Shown piece by piece: positions 24,540 through 35,650 of a stretch of DNA of 64,000 nt (position 1 is its first letter; the number at the start of each line of letters is the position of its first letter). Position numbers and translations under genes: made by a program. The stretch is from contig CM034607.1 of assembly GCA_020091685.1 (NCBI GenBank), positions 6,030,130 to 6,094,129 on the forward strand. Direction: 5' to 3'. The stretch comes from Lutjanus erythropterus (taxonomy: Eukaryota; Chordata; Actinopteri; Lutjaniformes; Lutjanidae). The notes beneath the pieces are model-generated. The model made no database searches. It had not been told where the DNA came from and saw nothing but the letters and a program-made list of their open reading frames with translations.

Positions 24540-24595
24540 TCACTTTTCATGTGAACAACCGAGTGGCACACAATGAATGCCTTCCAGGAGAAACA
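24540..24595 (+). repeat. Short dispersed repeat shared with 28303-28351
   Basis: CTTTTCATGTGAACAAC and ATGAATGCCTTCCAGGAG occur in both places in the same order and orientation with similar spacing. It is likely the edge of an older interspersed repeat that I cannot name. Confidence 0.6.
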
Positions 24596-24599
24596 GACT

Positions 24600-25174
24600 G
24601 AAAGTTTTTGCCATTATCCCCATATTTAGACGATCCTCACCTTTGTGTGAATCCCAACATTTTTTACTCTTTAATGTGGTCAAGTAATGTTTTACAAGCA
24701 TGACCCAACCTTTAGTCTTGTTCTTATCCTTGTGAATAAACTGTCAAACTGTTGGCAAGATGTGTTTCCAGTGCTTTTATAATGGATCTTGATTGCATTT
24801 CTTTTCATTCAAGAGACGTAATTAAATTGATGACAGAGGTAGTAGCCAAAAGAAAACGTCCTGTCCACAAACTCCCATCTGAAATACTTGGGCATGCTCA
24901 GGAACAATGACTGGGCATCAAAAAGCATTAGAAAGAATGGTTTATCATTCCTTTTCTTTTCTTTTCATTAAGAGGGCAGGGGTCACATCATCTGCAAAAT
25001 AATCACTAATTATAAGGTAAAATTTGGATCAGATTCAAACTTAGACATCCCACCAATATAATTTTATTTTTGAGACTAGTTTTAGTCTCACTAAAGCCTA
25101 GGTCCTAAGTTCAATTATCTTTTTTTCAAACATGAGACAAAGTGATGCCATATTCCGGGCAGTGATTTTAAAAC
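24600..25174. other. No gene seen
   Basis: AT-rich sequence without recognisable features. Confidence 0.45.
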
Positions 25175-25712
25175 TTAAAATTCATTTTTTCAAAGTCTCC
25201 AAGAACAACCTCTCAGATAGTTCAGTGTAACCAAGCAGTAACCTCTGGGGCTGAAAAACTACAGTTCCTTGAATGGCCACTAGGGAATGGTTCCAAAAGT
25301 GATTCAATCCCCATCGACTCGACCAGATGTAAAGCAGAAAGAAATGTTTATAGAAACGTTTATAACCTGGTGCAAAAAAACGATTTTTCGTCTTTCTTGC
25401 AAATTTCCTCGTTCTTGACACCTGTCAATTTTTATATAACTCTCACATTTAAATTAGATTGAGGCTTAAAATTACGCAAAATTGAGGGAGCACCTGCTTT
25501 GACTGATGAGTGGGTACCGTCACGCATGACTAGCTGCTAGGTAGCTGCTTCATACGGTGCTTCAGCTTCATACTCCACCTCTTTGCCCATTTTTGGATTA
25601 GCCAAGAGTTAAGCAAGCATACATACTCTGAGCTTTACACTGGCTCTTCAGAAACCTATTGGTGATGTTATAGATGCTCCACCGATTATTTATTGTATAT
25701 TGTATGGGTCTA
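25175..25712 (-). repeat. Dispersed repeat, copy 2 (uninterrupted)
   Basis: This is the reverse-strand counterpart of 13683-15310 and shares CCAAAAATGGGCAAAGAGGT, the GCACCAGGTTATAAACG block and the GTTCAGTGTAACC edge region. It lacks the hAT insertion and the telomere-like tract of copy 1, so it serves as the empty-site comparison for both. The 79-codon minus frame at 25182-25421 lies inside it. Confidence 0.65.
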
Positions 25713-27821
25713 ACAAACCATCTGGCGCATCAGGTTAGTGAAAGTTTCCTTGTTCATACCAAAGAGCCTTTGTACCTTAGTACCAAATTGCTTACAAGTA
25801 TAACATGACTACCAGTCCTCATCCCAGCTCGTCACATAACAATAATTTGTCACACCCTTCAGCGTCTCGCGACTGAAGCACAAAGTACCAGCTGTATGCA
25901 ACACGTCCAAAAAGCCTTTTTGAAACATGATTAAGGCTGTGAATCGGTTGCAGTTTGTTTAGGTTTAGACACAAAAACTACTTGGTTAGGTTTAAGATAA
26001 GACCATGTTTGGGTTTACACTATCACTGAAGCAATTCACAACAAAAATGTCACATGACAAAAATCACTGGACACACACAACATTATGTAACTTTTAATAA
26101 CATTTTGATTTCGCACAGGACACGAGCCCTCCTGGGTGTAGTCCTGTGTTTGTTTGAGCCATCCATCACCCCACCTCCTCCATGTACGGACTTTCTTCCT
26201 CTTCATAACACGTCAACAGCCCGGGGCGTCCCATGCATCTGCAGACAGGTTTACATTGAAGTCACTTGAAAAGCCTGGTGTGTCACTTTCAGCTGCGAAT
26301 GGGTCTGTACGAGTCGCCGAAGGGCGTCGACAAATCGTCGGTATGTGATGAGTTGGGAGTGAGACTGGGCTGAGCATCACTGCCAACCGTCCCAAAATAA
26401 CTCCTGGAGTATGTTGGACATCCCAGATTTCAATCAAGCATGTGTTGTTCCTCTGTGAGAGTGTTCATGCAGGTTCCTAACAGTTAGAGGACATGCTAAA
26501 ACAAACAATAACTACCAGTAGTTCATCCACCAAAAGTCTATGAAAGGCAGTCAGTAGCTAACAGTGAGTCCACTGACCTATTACTGTGCAGAGAGAATAT
26601 TGATGAGATGGATAAGGGACGTGGGCAGTGCTCCCTCAGAGTTGAAGATAACCAATTAAGACCAGACTTCAGCTGAAAGAGAGACAGGATTTGGAGGGGG
26701 GTGGGGAAAGTCTGCCCCTTTCATCTGGGCATATTTTTGCAAGGAATACGCTGGAGAAGACAAGGGGAGGGAGATGGGATATTAGAGAGGCCAGACATGC
26801 CAGACCACAGTGACAGCACCACACACTGTTTGTGCAAAGTGACTCGGCCCGTGTGAGAACGGGGTCAGGCCAATGCTCGTCTCATCTTATTGGGCGAGAG
26901 TGATGCCAAGCTGAGCTGTCTGACAGAGAGCTTATGGAGGGAGAGGAGTTGTGCTATCCCGCTGTGTGCGCGTGTGTGATGCCAGGCTTACGCTGCCAGT
27001 CTCCGCCCCGTCACTGCTCGGATGATGTCATATGTTTTTGTGTGTGTGAGAGCATGTGTGCGCTTGCAGCCTTGTGATCCGGCGCCGGACAAAGAATGAA
27101 ACCGCCGCCAAAGCTCGGATGCAGCGGAGAGGAAGGAAGAGAAGAGGAAAAATCAGAAAAAAAAGTCTGATGGGGAAATTAACAAGTTGACCTCATTTTT
27201 AGCACATTAGGTCTGCTCAGTTTCAACCCCCCTCGTCGTTGATAGTTGGTATCCTCCATACATTGAGGACAGATTAGAAAGATGTTTTGGTTGCGCTTAC
27301 TTAACTCGATTGATGCTTGGCCCCTGCTCAGCAGCCTGTTCATAGATTACACAGCGAGAAAGATCTAATTACTGACTGTCAGCCTGCTTAACTGTCAGCC
27401 ACCAAATGCTTTGAGTTGAATGTTTTCCACCTTACAGTTCACGCTTGTTGAACAACGCTGTTAATTTATCTTATTTGTCAGGAAATCCACTGAAAAGATC
27501 AAAACCAACACTGCATTAGTCAGTCTCTAAATACTTTTCAAACTCTCCTACGCCGTCTGTGGCCCTCTGCCCAGAGACCATTTGGTCCCACTGAAGACGT
27601 AAATCTTAAAAACACTGGTCACAAATATTTGCTTTCATTTTTACATAAAGCTCTTTTCTTAAAACAGCTTAGCGCTGTAGTTTTTAACAAACAGGAGAAA
27701 AGAAGGAGGAAAGAGTACATTTGTTGGGGACTACTTTCAGCTGCGGATCAATACACACTTGGTAATCTTGTGACAGTTAACCCCAAAATCAAAAATGCAT
27801 ACTTTGCCCTTAGTCTGTAGT
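25713..27821. other. No gene identified; old repeat debris
   Basis: The part 25870-26200 (TTTAGGTTTAGACACAAAAA, CTTGGTTAGGTTTAAGATAA) resembles a fish interspersed repeat with GGTTTAG motifs. The block 26560-27170 is richer in GC and not obviously repetitive. I see no bounded exon. Confidence 0.35.
26995..27140. promoter_or_regulatory. CpG-rich block, possible regulatory element
   Basis: CCGCCCCGTCACTGCTCGG, GATCCGGCGCCGGAC and ACCGCCGCC raise CpG density well above the surroundings, and a TGATGTCA (CRE-like) lies at 27024-27031. This could be a promoter or enhancer. No transcript evidence is visible. Confidence 0.25.
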
Positions 27822-27969
27822 GTTATTTATCCATCTAGATAGTTCTGGTGGGAACTGCAGAGTTTTTGAGATATCAGCCATAGAACTGTCTGCTTTAAAT
27901 GGGATTCAGTTTATGATGCTAAAAGCACCAAAAAATACACCTGAAAAATTCAAAACCCGCTGTCTCTCT

Positions 27970-28167
27970 CCAAAAATCATGACCTGGTCACTCAAGATAA
28001 TCCACAGACCTTGTTGTGAGCAGTTTCATGTAGGAACTACTTTCTCTCTGCAGTAGAATCTACTAGAACCACTTTATTTCTAGTCGTAAAGTTTTGTAGT
28101 TTCCTATATGAAACTGCTCACAACAAGATGTGCGGATTATCTTGAGTGACCAGGTCATGATTTTTGG
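27970..28167. repeat. Foldback (inverted repeat, arms about 71 bp)
   Basis: The arm 27970-28040 (CCAAAAATCATGACCTGGTC onward) is matched in reverse by 28096-28167 with few mismatches and a 55-bp loop. Weaker inverted similarity extends out to about 27822 and 28232. This is probably the core of an old inverted-repeat transposon. The frames at 27820-28056 and 28226-28492 overlap it and are not genes. Confidence 0.75.
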
Positions 28168-28302
28168 AATGAGACAGATAACTCCAAAACTTGTCAGCTT
28201 ACACTAGAACTGTGTTGATGGGTAAATGACTCTACAGGCTGCAGGCTACGTTTCTGACAATTTCTGTCAGATGCATTTCATATTCATCAATTTGTACTAT
28301 TT

Positions 28303-28351
28303 CACTTTTCATGTGAACAACAGAGTGCAACGCTATGAATGCCTTCCAGGA
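28303..28351 (+). repeat. Short dispersed repeat shared with 24540-24595
   Basis: Counterpart of the segment at 24540-24595, with the same motif order. It ends just before the second SINE copy. Confidence 0.6.
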
Positions 28352-28377
28352 GAGTCATGCAGCAAACAGCTGGTGGC

Positions 28378-28490
28378 CAGGTGGCTCAGTCAGTGGAAGG
28401 TGCCCCACATGGCTCCTGCCTGCGGCCCTTTGCTGCATGCATCCTCCCACTCTCTCTCCCCCTTTTGTGTCAAAAAAAGTCTTTTTTTTT
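28378..28490 (+). mobile_element. tRNA-derived SINE, copy 2, B box deleted
   Basis: CAGGTGGCTCAGTCAGTGGA (A-box region) is followed closely by TGCCCCACATGGCTCCTGCC and GGCCCTTTGCTGCATGC. The interval that should hold GGTTCGANTCC is missing. The body ends in a CT-rich stretch and an A/T-rich tail. Same family as 23935-24114, opposite strand. Confidence 0.75.
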
Positions 28491-28941
28491 AATGAAAGAA
28501 ACTGCTGCGTGAACATCTCTGAATGACATCGCTGCATGCAGCCTGAAAAACCACTGACTGTGCAGGCAAAGCTGGGTATATATCTTCTTTCTCTGTGCCA
28601 TAGAGTGCCGTTGTTCTCTAAAAACTGTAAAAACACATAAATGAGCAATGATGAAAATACTGAGTCCTGCTGCTGGAAATTCTCAGTAGAGCACCAAATA
28701 TATATTAATCTGCGGCGAAAACAGTCCCCAACAAATGCACTATTTCCTCCTGTTTGAGTTATGTTTGTTAAATACTACAGTGGCCAGATGTTTATGGAAA
28801 TTTCTTTTTAAAAGTAGAAAGTACATGTTTGTAAGCTGTTTTTAAATATTTAAAAGATGGAATAACACACAGTTGGTGGATTTGATCTGTGGATTTGTTG
28901 GAAGCAACAAAAATGTAGGAAAATGCCAGCCTTTCCCTTAC

Positions 28942-29195
28942 ATGAGCTGCTGTGGATATTTTGGTGGTGAATAATTTGCGTGAGGAGTAGGAGTTTTGTT
29001 GAATTGTTGCTCCAGCAGCTCCTGCACCTTTTGTTTCTGTTCTCTTTGTCTGTCACTTGCTCTCTCTCTCATGTCTTGGATCTCTTCTTCTTCTACTCCC
29101 CATCTTTCCTCCCGAGGCTCCCGTGTGTCGGAAATGGCACGTTGACTTCCACGTGAAGGCTTTTCTATTTGCTGGGCTGCCTGCCTGCCTGGCAT
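28942..29195 (-). CDS. Possible coding exon, unrecognised, charged coiled-coil-like
   Basis: The frame runs open from at least 29195 to a consensus splice donor, CTCAT/GTAAGG, whose GT lies at 28940-28941. If not spliced it stops two codons later at 28938. It encodes many Glu, Arg and Gln residues (REPREERWGVEEEEIQDM, then DRQREQKQKVQELLEQQF) followed by a Pro/Tyr-rich stretch NKTPTPHANYSPPKYPQQL. Upstream the DNA is GA-rich, which keeps a frame open by chance, so the case rests on the last 30 residues and the donor. No acceptor is obvious in the GA-rich part. I assign no function. Confidence 0.2.
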
Positions 29196-29219
29196 CCTCT
29201 CTGTGACCCACGTCTGCGC

Positions 29220-29370
29220 GGCCTCAGCCTTATCATCCGCCCTCCCTCTTCCTCTCTCTGTCTCTCTGTATACATCTCTCTAACACTCGCTGTCTCCTCC
29301 ACAGCAGCTGGATCACTCACTCTCTGGCCTGGTCATTGGGGGTGAGACACAGAGAGAGAGAGAGGTAGAA
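29220..29370. repeat. CT-rich then GA-rich low-complexity tract
   Basis: CTCTCTCTGTCTCTCTGTAT near 29250 gives way to GAGACACAGAGAGAGAGAGA near 29340. Polypurine/polypyrimidine tract, no other feature. Confidence 0.7.
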
Positions 29371-29662
29371 AAGGAGCAGTCCGCTGCTGCTTTTCATTCA
29401 TTTAGCTTCGATTGATAACAGAGCATTTGGCTCTAACGTGTCTGTAAGAAGAACCACAGTGCATTTGTGTGAGGCAATTACACGACAATTTCCTTGAGGA
29501 GAGCCAATAGCTAACCGCTTATACCAGGCTATTCAATTATGTAAGAAGACAGAGAGCTTTCCTCTCCGCTGAAGCTCTGTTGTGTGGAATTAGAGCCAAA
29601 CTGTCTAGTTATTTTAGATTTGTAAAAGTGTGAACTGTCAGATTCACAGAGTAAGAGATTAA

Positions 29663-31493
29663 AGGGATAGTTCGGATTATTTGAAGTAGGGTTGTATGAG
29701 GTGCTGGTGTGGACAGCAACAATGTGTATTTTAGCCACCTCAGAAAAATCAGTTTAAAGCAGCTCTTCAGCTTTTTCAGGCCATGGACCCCTTAGTTGAT
29801 GGGAAACAGAGCAGGGATCCCCTACAAGTAATACATTAAAATTTTTGGGGTCTTTTCTCATCCGTGCTTACCAGTACCTGCTAAGTCAGCAGCAATTGTA
29901 GCCTGGCTAATGTTAGCTGTGTTAGCTTCACCCTCTGAACTTTTGCTCATGGTTTCTGAAGTGGAGGGTGTGTCAGAGTCTTTTGCACGTGGAGTTAAAA
30001 CGATCCATTGTGGCTCACAAGAGAGTCTGGGATAATAATGCAGCTAATTGTCCAGTATGTTTCTATAATTGTAGATAATTAGTTTGTAACTAGCAATATG
30101 TTGGCTTCATGTTAATGTGTATTTTCAGACATTTCAGATAAAATGTTATTTTTGAAAAAAATGGAGAAGACTTTCAAAAAATTTTTAAACAAACGTGGCA
30201 GTAAATCTGAGGACCCTCAAGGGATCGCAAACCCCCTGTTGAAAACCACTAGTTTAAAGGCTCATTTATGGCCCCTTTAACACACAAAAATAAATGGGTC
30301 CATTTCAAGCAATGTAACCTGCCCACATACTTTGATGTATTTTATCATTTGCTACAGGGCGCCGCTCAGAGTCAAAATTTAGCCCAAAGAAGAAGAAGAA
30401 GATGGGTCAACAGTGTCTGACAGCAACAAACACGATGACCCCGGTGGAGGTCGTAATGGTGTGAGAAAGAGACAAAAGCAGAAACAGCTTTGTAGACAGC
30501 GGTGGTGGTGGTCTATGCAGCCAATAAATACATCACAACTTGAGCTACTGGTTACACTGTTGCACAGTCGCTACACTACTGGGCGCACTACTCTGTTTCA
30601 TCCATGAGCTTTCAGAAAACGCACAGAAATTCAGACGAAATGAACATAGAGTACGGACACAAAGCTCTGTCCTGATCAGTATGAATATCTTAACATTTAC
30701 AAAACATGTGCCTGAAGTGCACACTATATATTGAATATTTTCACCATTGTTAGACAGCCTTTTCTGACAGCTAAATATCGTTATCTCTCACGTAACCAGA
30801 CTCTGTTGGGAAAAACTCCTTGGAGAACATGGAAGCTGCTCATGTACCACTGCTTTGAATAGTTAGTTGGTTTGTGTTATTATGTGAGTGTGGTAAATCA
30901 GAACTAACCTTTTAAAACACTGAAGTCACACAATATCCAAAACAAACTAATTGATTGAGGCAGTGGTAGACCAGCAACTCCTGTGTTCTGTGTGCTAAAA
31001 TTACTGCTTTTGCCAATGGAGTCTGGTTGTTTTGTATTGACTGATATTAGGCTTATATAACAGCAGGTTCCCATTGGAAAAGGCTGTCTGACAGTAAGGT
31101 TAAATGTTGAAAATATTCTATATGTAGTAGCGTTCTACAGAATGCTGATGAATTAAGGAAAACACAACAGCATTTAATGTTTCAAAATGTGTCACCTGTC
31201 TGTAAGTAGACTTGGTGTCCTATACAAGCTGGCTGAGCTGATATCTGACTTGTTTTATTTCTGAAAAGGGAACTATTCAGTCAGGCAGTGATTTAATGCA
31301 ATTTAAGTTTCAAGCAGTTTCAAGCACTTTATTCAAAATCCAAGCACTTTTAAAACCTTGAAAACATAATGTTAAAATTCAGGTGTTTTCAAGGATTTTC
31401 AAACTGGGGGTGTGGTGACCGCCATCTGTTGGTAATATTGTCTATTGATAACTACCTCATACAATCCTACTTCAAATAATCCAAACTATTCCT
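29663..31493. mobile_element. TTAA-flanked element, family with AGGGATAGTTC ends, copy 1
   Basis: The left end AGGGATAGTTCGGATTATTT and the reverse of the right end (AGGAATAGTTTGGATTATTT, then GAAGTAGGATTGTATGAGGT) form an inverted repeat of about 45 bp. TTAA flanks it at 29659-29662 and 31494-31497. It shares the ends and internal blocks (GGCTTATATAACAG, a CAAACTAA...GGCAG...CCAGCAACT region) with 44545-46251. A hAT MITE is nested at 29760-30251. No transposase frame. By its TTAA target it is piggyBac-like. Confidence 0.85.
29760..30251. mobile_element. hAT MITE nested in the TTAA element (492 bp)
   Basis: Exact 8-bp direct repeats GTTTAAAG flank it (29752-29759 and 30252-30259). The right end in reverse is TAGTGGTTTTCAACAGGGGG, the left end CAGCTCTTCAGCTTTTTCAG, as in Charlie-like hAT termini. 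The left subterminal block GGCCATGGACCCCTTAGTTG is familiar from fish hAT MITEs. No coding capacity. Confidence 0.88.
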
Positions 31494-31507
31494 TTAATGT
31501 TAGCATT

Positions 31508-31895
31508 TACTCTGGTAAAAGAAGAAGTACTGATTCAACCTCTTAACTGCAGTAAAACTGAAAAAGGACAGGTTGTGTAATGTACTCGAAGTATAAAAGA
31601 AAAAGTAGCCCTCTGACAGACATTTCTACTGACTTCTACTGTTTCTGTGAGTTTCATCTCGTTATGTCTTCTACATGGTTTTTCCTCATTGCACCTTTTT
31701 CGTCTTTTACGTCGTAAAACTAGTAACAAGCCTGTTTTGAAAATGTAAGATGAAGTAAGTGCAGATATTTGTGATTAAATGTAGAGAGTAAAGGTATAAA
31801 GTTGTCAGAAAAATAAATACGCAAGTAAAGTACAGATACCTGAAAACTCTACTTAAGTACAATAACCAAGTATTCGTACTTTGTGACTTCCCACC
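31508..31895. repeat. Degenerate hAT MITE remnant
   Basis: GAAGTACTGATTCAACCTCT, TGTACTCGAAGTATAAAAG, AGTAAAGTACAGATACCTG and CTACTTAAGTACAATAACCA resemble the AAGTAC-rich subterminal parts of the hAT family seen whole at 13797-14818. The end TTCCCACCTC is a decayed form of its CCACCACTG tip. The left end is missing. Confidence 0.55.
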
Positions 31896-33258
31896 TCGGG
31901 CATTTAGATCTTGCAGTTTGCTACATCCACAGCTATTTTTAGACACTGCTTCCATATTGACTTCTTGTCATTTTGGTTTATTTTGTTCTGTGATAAACTA
32001 CAAGGTCAAACTTGCGCTCAACTTGAGGCTGACGGGGTCTCACACCTTGCCACATCCACTTTACATCACGCATATGCCTCCTCTCCTCGTTTCAGCCGAA
32101 GCCTTCAAATCAGTTCTCCCCCTTGCCTCATTCTCTAAAGGAGCGCGTCTGCATACAGTGAAATAAGGCCCAAGCTTCTCTCAAGGCGAGGTTACCCTAG
32201 CAACAAGTTACGTAGACGCAGTCTGGGCAGAGGAGCTACCTCAGAGGAGAGGACGGTGCCTGAGAGTGGAGGTGGAGACTAACAGGGATACTTCAGCTGA
32301 AAAAAATAAGTCTGAAATGGATTACATGTTTCTGTTTTGCTTGAATAAATGATGAATGTTAATACATAAATGGACCGTATGCAGCAGAGCCATTGCTGTG
32401 TTTTTAATAAATAATGTTTCTGTTACATAATCTACAGAGCGGCGAGCAAACATAACGTTTTACACACAAGTGCTGTGCTGTGGTTGTGTCTGCGTGGAGA
32501 CAAAGAGCCCTTGGGTGTGTGGATGGTCTCATCTCCTGTCAGCAGGGATGCTGGGAGGCAGCCAGACGACCAGCCCGCTCGATCACAAAGGTTCACTCAT
32601 GGCTCACAAACACAACTCTGTCCAGCACCCCCCCCCTTTCCTCTTTCATTGTTAACCTCCACCTCCACAGGTTAGAAGCGGTGTTTGAGACAATTGTGCC
32701 AAAACTGATTCAAAAAGCGTCCGTTTTTGTCAAATCTCTGCCTACTGCTGCACGAGCACCAAGACAACACTGGGTGTGTCCGAGTCAAACTCCTCACCGG
32801 GTTTAAACCTGAAGGTTGTGTGCAGGAATGTGAAGCCAGACCCTCCAAATCACGATTTGAGTCACCATATTTACAGGAATTAAGAAATCCCTGTAAATAT
32901 TACTGTAAAAATGATATTTCAGCCATTTTCTTTGTACCAGACATAACAAAGAAATTCTCCTGTGTGTAGAAGCATGATGTGGGGTGAATGATAATTTAGT
33001 GAATGTCTCCATCTGCTGCACATCCGCAGGAATTGCTGCATTATGTAACAGGACGGGTGCATGTGTTGCCTTGTGCTCCCTTCAAGTGCTCCTCATACAC
33101 TCTTATCTTACACTTAAGAAGATGTAAAATATGATCGGCGCTGCTTCAAGTGCCCGTCATCAGAGATGGAGCCTGTTGTCAAATGTGGCAGAGAGAAGAA
33201 AAGTGTACACTTGCCAAAAGGATCTGATGGTCTGAGGACTTAAACGTAGTATATAAAA
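31896..33258. other. No gene seen
   Basis: Several overlapping frames (32470-32806) share one stretch and none has a domain. The stretch is not visibly repetitive. The site at 32191-32204 is listed separately. Confidence 0.4.
32191..32204. promoter_or_regulatory. RFX-type X-box match
   Basis: GTTACCCTAGCAAC fits the X-box consensus at every defined position. No adjacent gene start is seen, so it may be incidental. Confidence 0.3.
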
Positions 33259-33755
33259 TAGGGCTGAACAATTAATTGAAATTTTAACAAAATCACAAAT
33301 TAATCAATTGTTAATCAACTGTTTGTTCAGTAATTTTTTTCAATTATAAAGAATTTCCAAATTCTCTGATTTCAAGTTCTCAAAGTTGAGAATTTTATGG
33401 TTTCTTTATTCAAAATAAGACAATAAAGGACATCATATTAGCCAGTAATCACCATTTTTCAGCATTTTCTGACTTTTTATAGACCAAACAACTAATTGAT
33501 TCAAGAAAGTAATCAACAGATTAAATGATAATAAAAAATTATCATCAGGTGCAGCCCTAATTCTAACAGCTTACGACAAAATTGGTTTTGTTATAGATCC
33601 CTGCAAAAATGACACCATTATTCTTTTAATGTTTCAAAGGAAAATGGCAATAATGATGTAAAAGTCATTGCCTTGAATATGGCAAATTATATCGCAATTG
33701 CAAAATCAGTCAAAATAATTGAAATGAGGTGTTTCTTCAAAATTGTTCAGCCCTA
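33259..33755. mobile_element. Composite MITE, TAGGGCTGAACAATT ends
   Basis: TAGGGCTGAACAATT at 33259-33273 is repeated exactly in reverse at 33741-33755. Inside, 33290-33562 looks like a second, separate MITE family: a GTGCAGCCCTAA end, with CAAACAACTAATTGATT and AGTAATCAACAGATTAAAT, as at 53171-53495. This suggests one MITE landed in another. The 8-bp flanks ATATAAAA and ATATTGAG agree only in part. Confidence 0.75.
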
Positions 33756-33763
33756 ATATTGAG

Positions 33764-34222
33764 TGAGTTGTGATTGACAGCGTGCTGGATTTATTTGATT
33801 CTGTCACTTGTGTCTTAGCGACACTTTTGGCCTGATGGTCGCATGAGGGGGAAGGTCAGCAAAAGTGTTGCCAGAAATAGATCTTTTCCACAGCAGCCAT
33901 TTTGACATGAAGTAATGGAGTAAACACAGGTGTAACCGATGATACTGAGGCTCAATAGTTAAGGGTCAAACAGAGTCAGGATGCTGCTAAGCTCACTGGA
34001 AAGGCTCTGCTACACTAAATGGAACAAGACTTTAATTAGTATCATTGGTGACACATTTTTACCTGTTAACTCTGCTATTTAATATCTGCTTTGAAAAACG
34101 TATATTGAAAAGAAGTTGCTCACACTGTGTTGCATGTTGGGCAGACTATTGATTATTATCATAATTACAAAACTTCTGCATTACAGAGATATTTTGCCTT
34201 TTTTTAATTCTACACATTCTAA
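33764..34222. other. No gene seen
   Basis: AT-rich sequence without recognisable features. Confidence 0.45.
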
Positions 34223-34736
34223 TGCTGCATTCCCATCATTGTTGGAGGTCGGAATTTCCCCGCTGAAATATCCAGCTTTGCATTCCAGGTGCACAGCGCC
34301 ACACGTAAACAAAGAAAACATGCTTAACCGTGAAAAGTGTATTTGCCATGTGTACACACATCGGAGCAGAGCAGCCTCCTTGCATATGTAAACAGAACAG
34401 AGCTGGAAACCACAACCAACAACTAATGCAATTGGCGACAAATTTTCATATCAGTTTACATGCAGGGCAGATTTTATCATATGATATTATGTATTGATTT
34501 AACTAAATGCAGCCAAATGTAATTTATGTTGCTTTTTAATTGATGGTTTAACATTTACATTGCGCCTTTCATTGGTGCTGCCATTGTTGTGTGACCTCAA
34601 ACTACTTCTTCTTCATGAAGTTTGACTAAATGGATTTGACCCAAGTTTAGAAGCAGGTACTCTGACTTTTAGTGGTGTTCCATTGTATTTTGCTGGTAGG
34701 AGGATGTAAATTTTCCAGTTGAGCTGGAACACGGCA
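34223..34736. mobile_element. MITE, family with TGCTGC ends, copy 2
   Basis: The left end TGCTGCATTCCCATCATTGT, then TGGAGGTCGGAATTTCC, corresponds to the left end at 17070. The right end in reverse begins TGCCGTGTTCCAGC. The arms are more diverged than in copy 1. The opposing frames at 34116-34391 and 34181-34441 overlap it. Confidence 0.55.
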
Positions 34737-35039
34737 TTCCTCCTTTCCATGGCTTCTACATTACACATGATGCAACTCAACTGCTAATAGTTCAGTATGA
34801 GATTTAGGTGTGTTGCGCTAGAAGCTGCTAATGTAGACTCAAGCAGGGATTAACAGTGGGGTACAGAGGCCTGGTAAAATCACTTCTTTCTAACTCTACG
34901 CCAACAGATTTGTTCATTTTTGAACTTGCAGTCTTCAACCCCAACCAACACTGACTCAGGTGACATCATTTTTTTATCACTTTACCACAGCTCCATGTGA
35001 AGAAACAAATAAAACTTAAAAAGCCATGCCAGCACATCT

Positions 35040-35650
35040 ATTACAGTGGTGCTTTCGAGGTAAATACTAATGTCATTATGTTAACATGCTAGCATACTGA
35101 AATTTAGCAGGTAATGTTTACCATGGTCACCTTAGTTTAGCATGTTAGCATACTAATATTTGCTAATCAGCACTAAAACTGTCTATAGCCATGCTAGCAG
35201 CTTTCATACAGTGGTGTTTTTTGAGCTAAATGTTAATATTAGTTAGCTCTTAAAATGTCTACAGTCATACTAGCAGCTCTAAGGCAATGGCTCTTTTGAG
35301 CTAATGCAATATCAGTATGCTAACGCGCAAACCATGACATTACTGATATTTAACAAGTGATGTTTCCCGTGGTCATCTTATTTTAGCATGTTAACATGCT
35401 AATATTTGCTAATCAGCACTGAAAGCAAAGTACAGCTGAGGTTGACAGCAATGGCATTAGGTCTGCAGGTGTTTTATAGACCAGTCTATTGGACTTTAAC
35501 CTGCTAGTGGCTTAAATGAAAAGTCAGGGGATCGATACTGTCAATAGTCTTTATCCTGTGGGGAACATTATTGTTTGTACAAACTTCCAATGCAATCAAT
35601 CCAATGGTTGTTGAGCTATTTCAGTCTCAACCAAAGTGGTGTACTGACCT
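35040..35650. repeat. GTTAGCATGCTAA-type tandem repeat plus tail, copy 1
   Basis: About three to four units of 110-170 bp contain TTAGCATGTTAGCATACTAA, TATTTGCTAATCAGCACT and TGGTGCTTTCGAGGTAAATA variants. They are followed by a tail with AGTCAGGGGATCGATACTGT and CAATCCAATGGTTGTTGAGC. I know this as a widespread fish interspersed repeat. A second copy lies at 39555-40260, in the PKI intron. Confidence 0.65.

Noticed and set aside
32470..32806. Three overlapping plus-strand frames
   Set aside because: Mutually exclusive registers of the same DNA with no domain.
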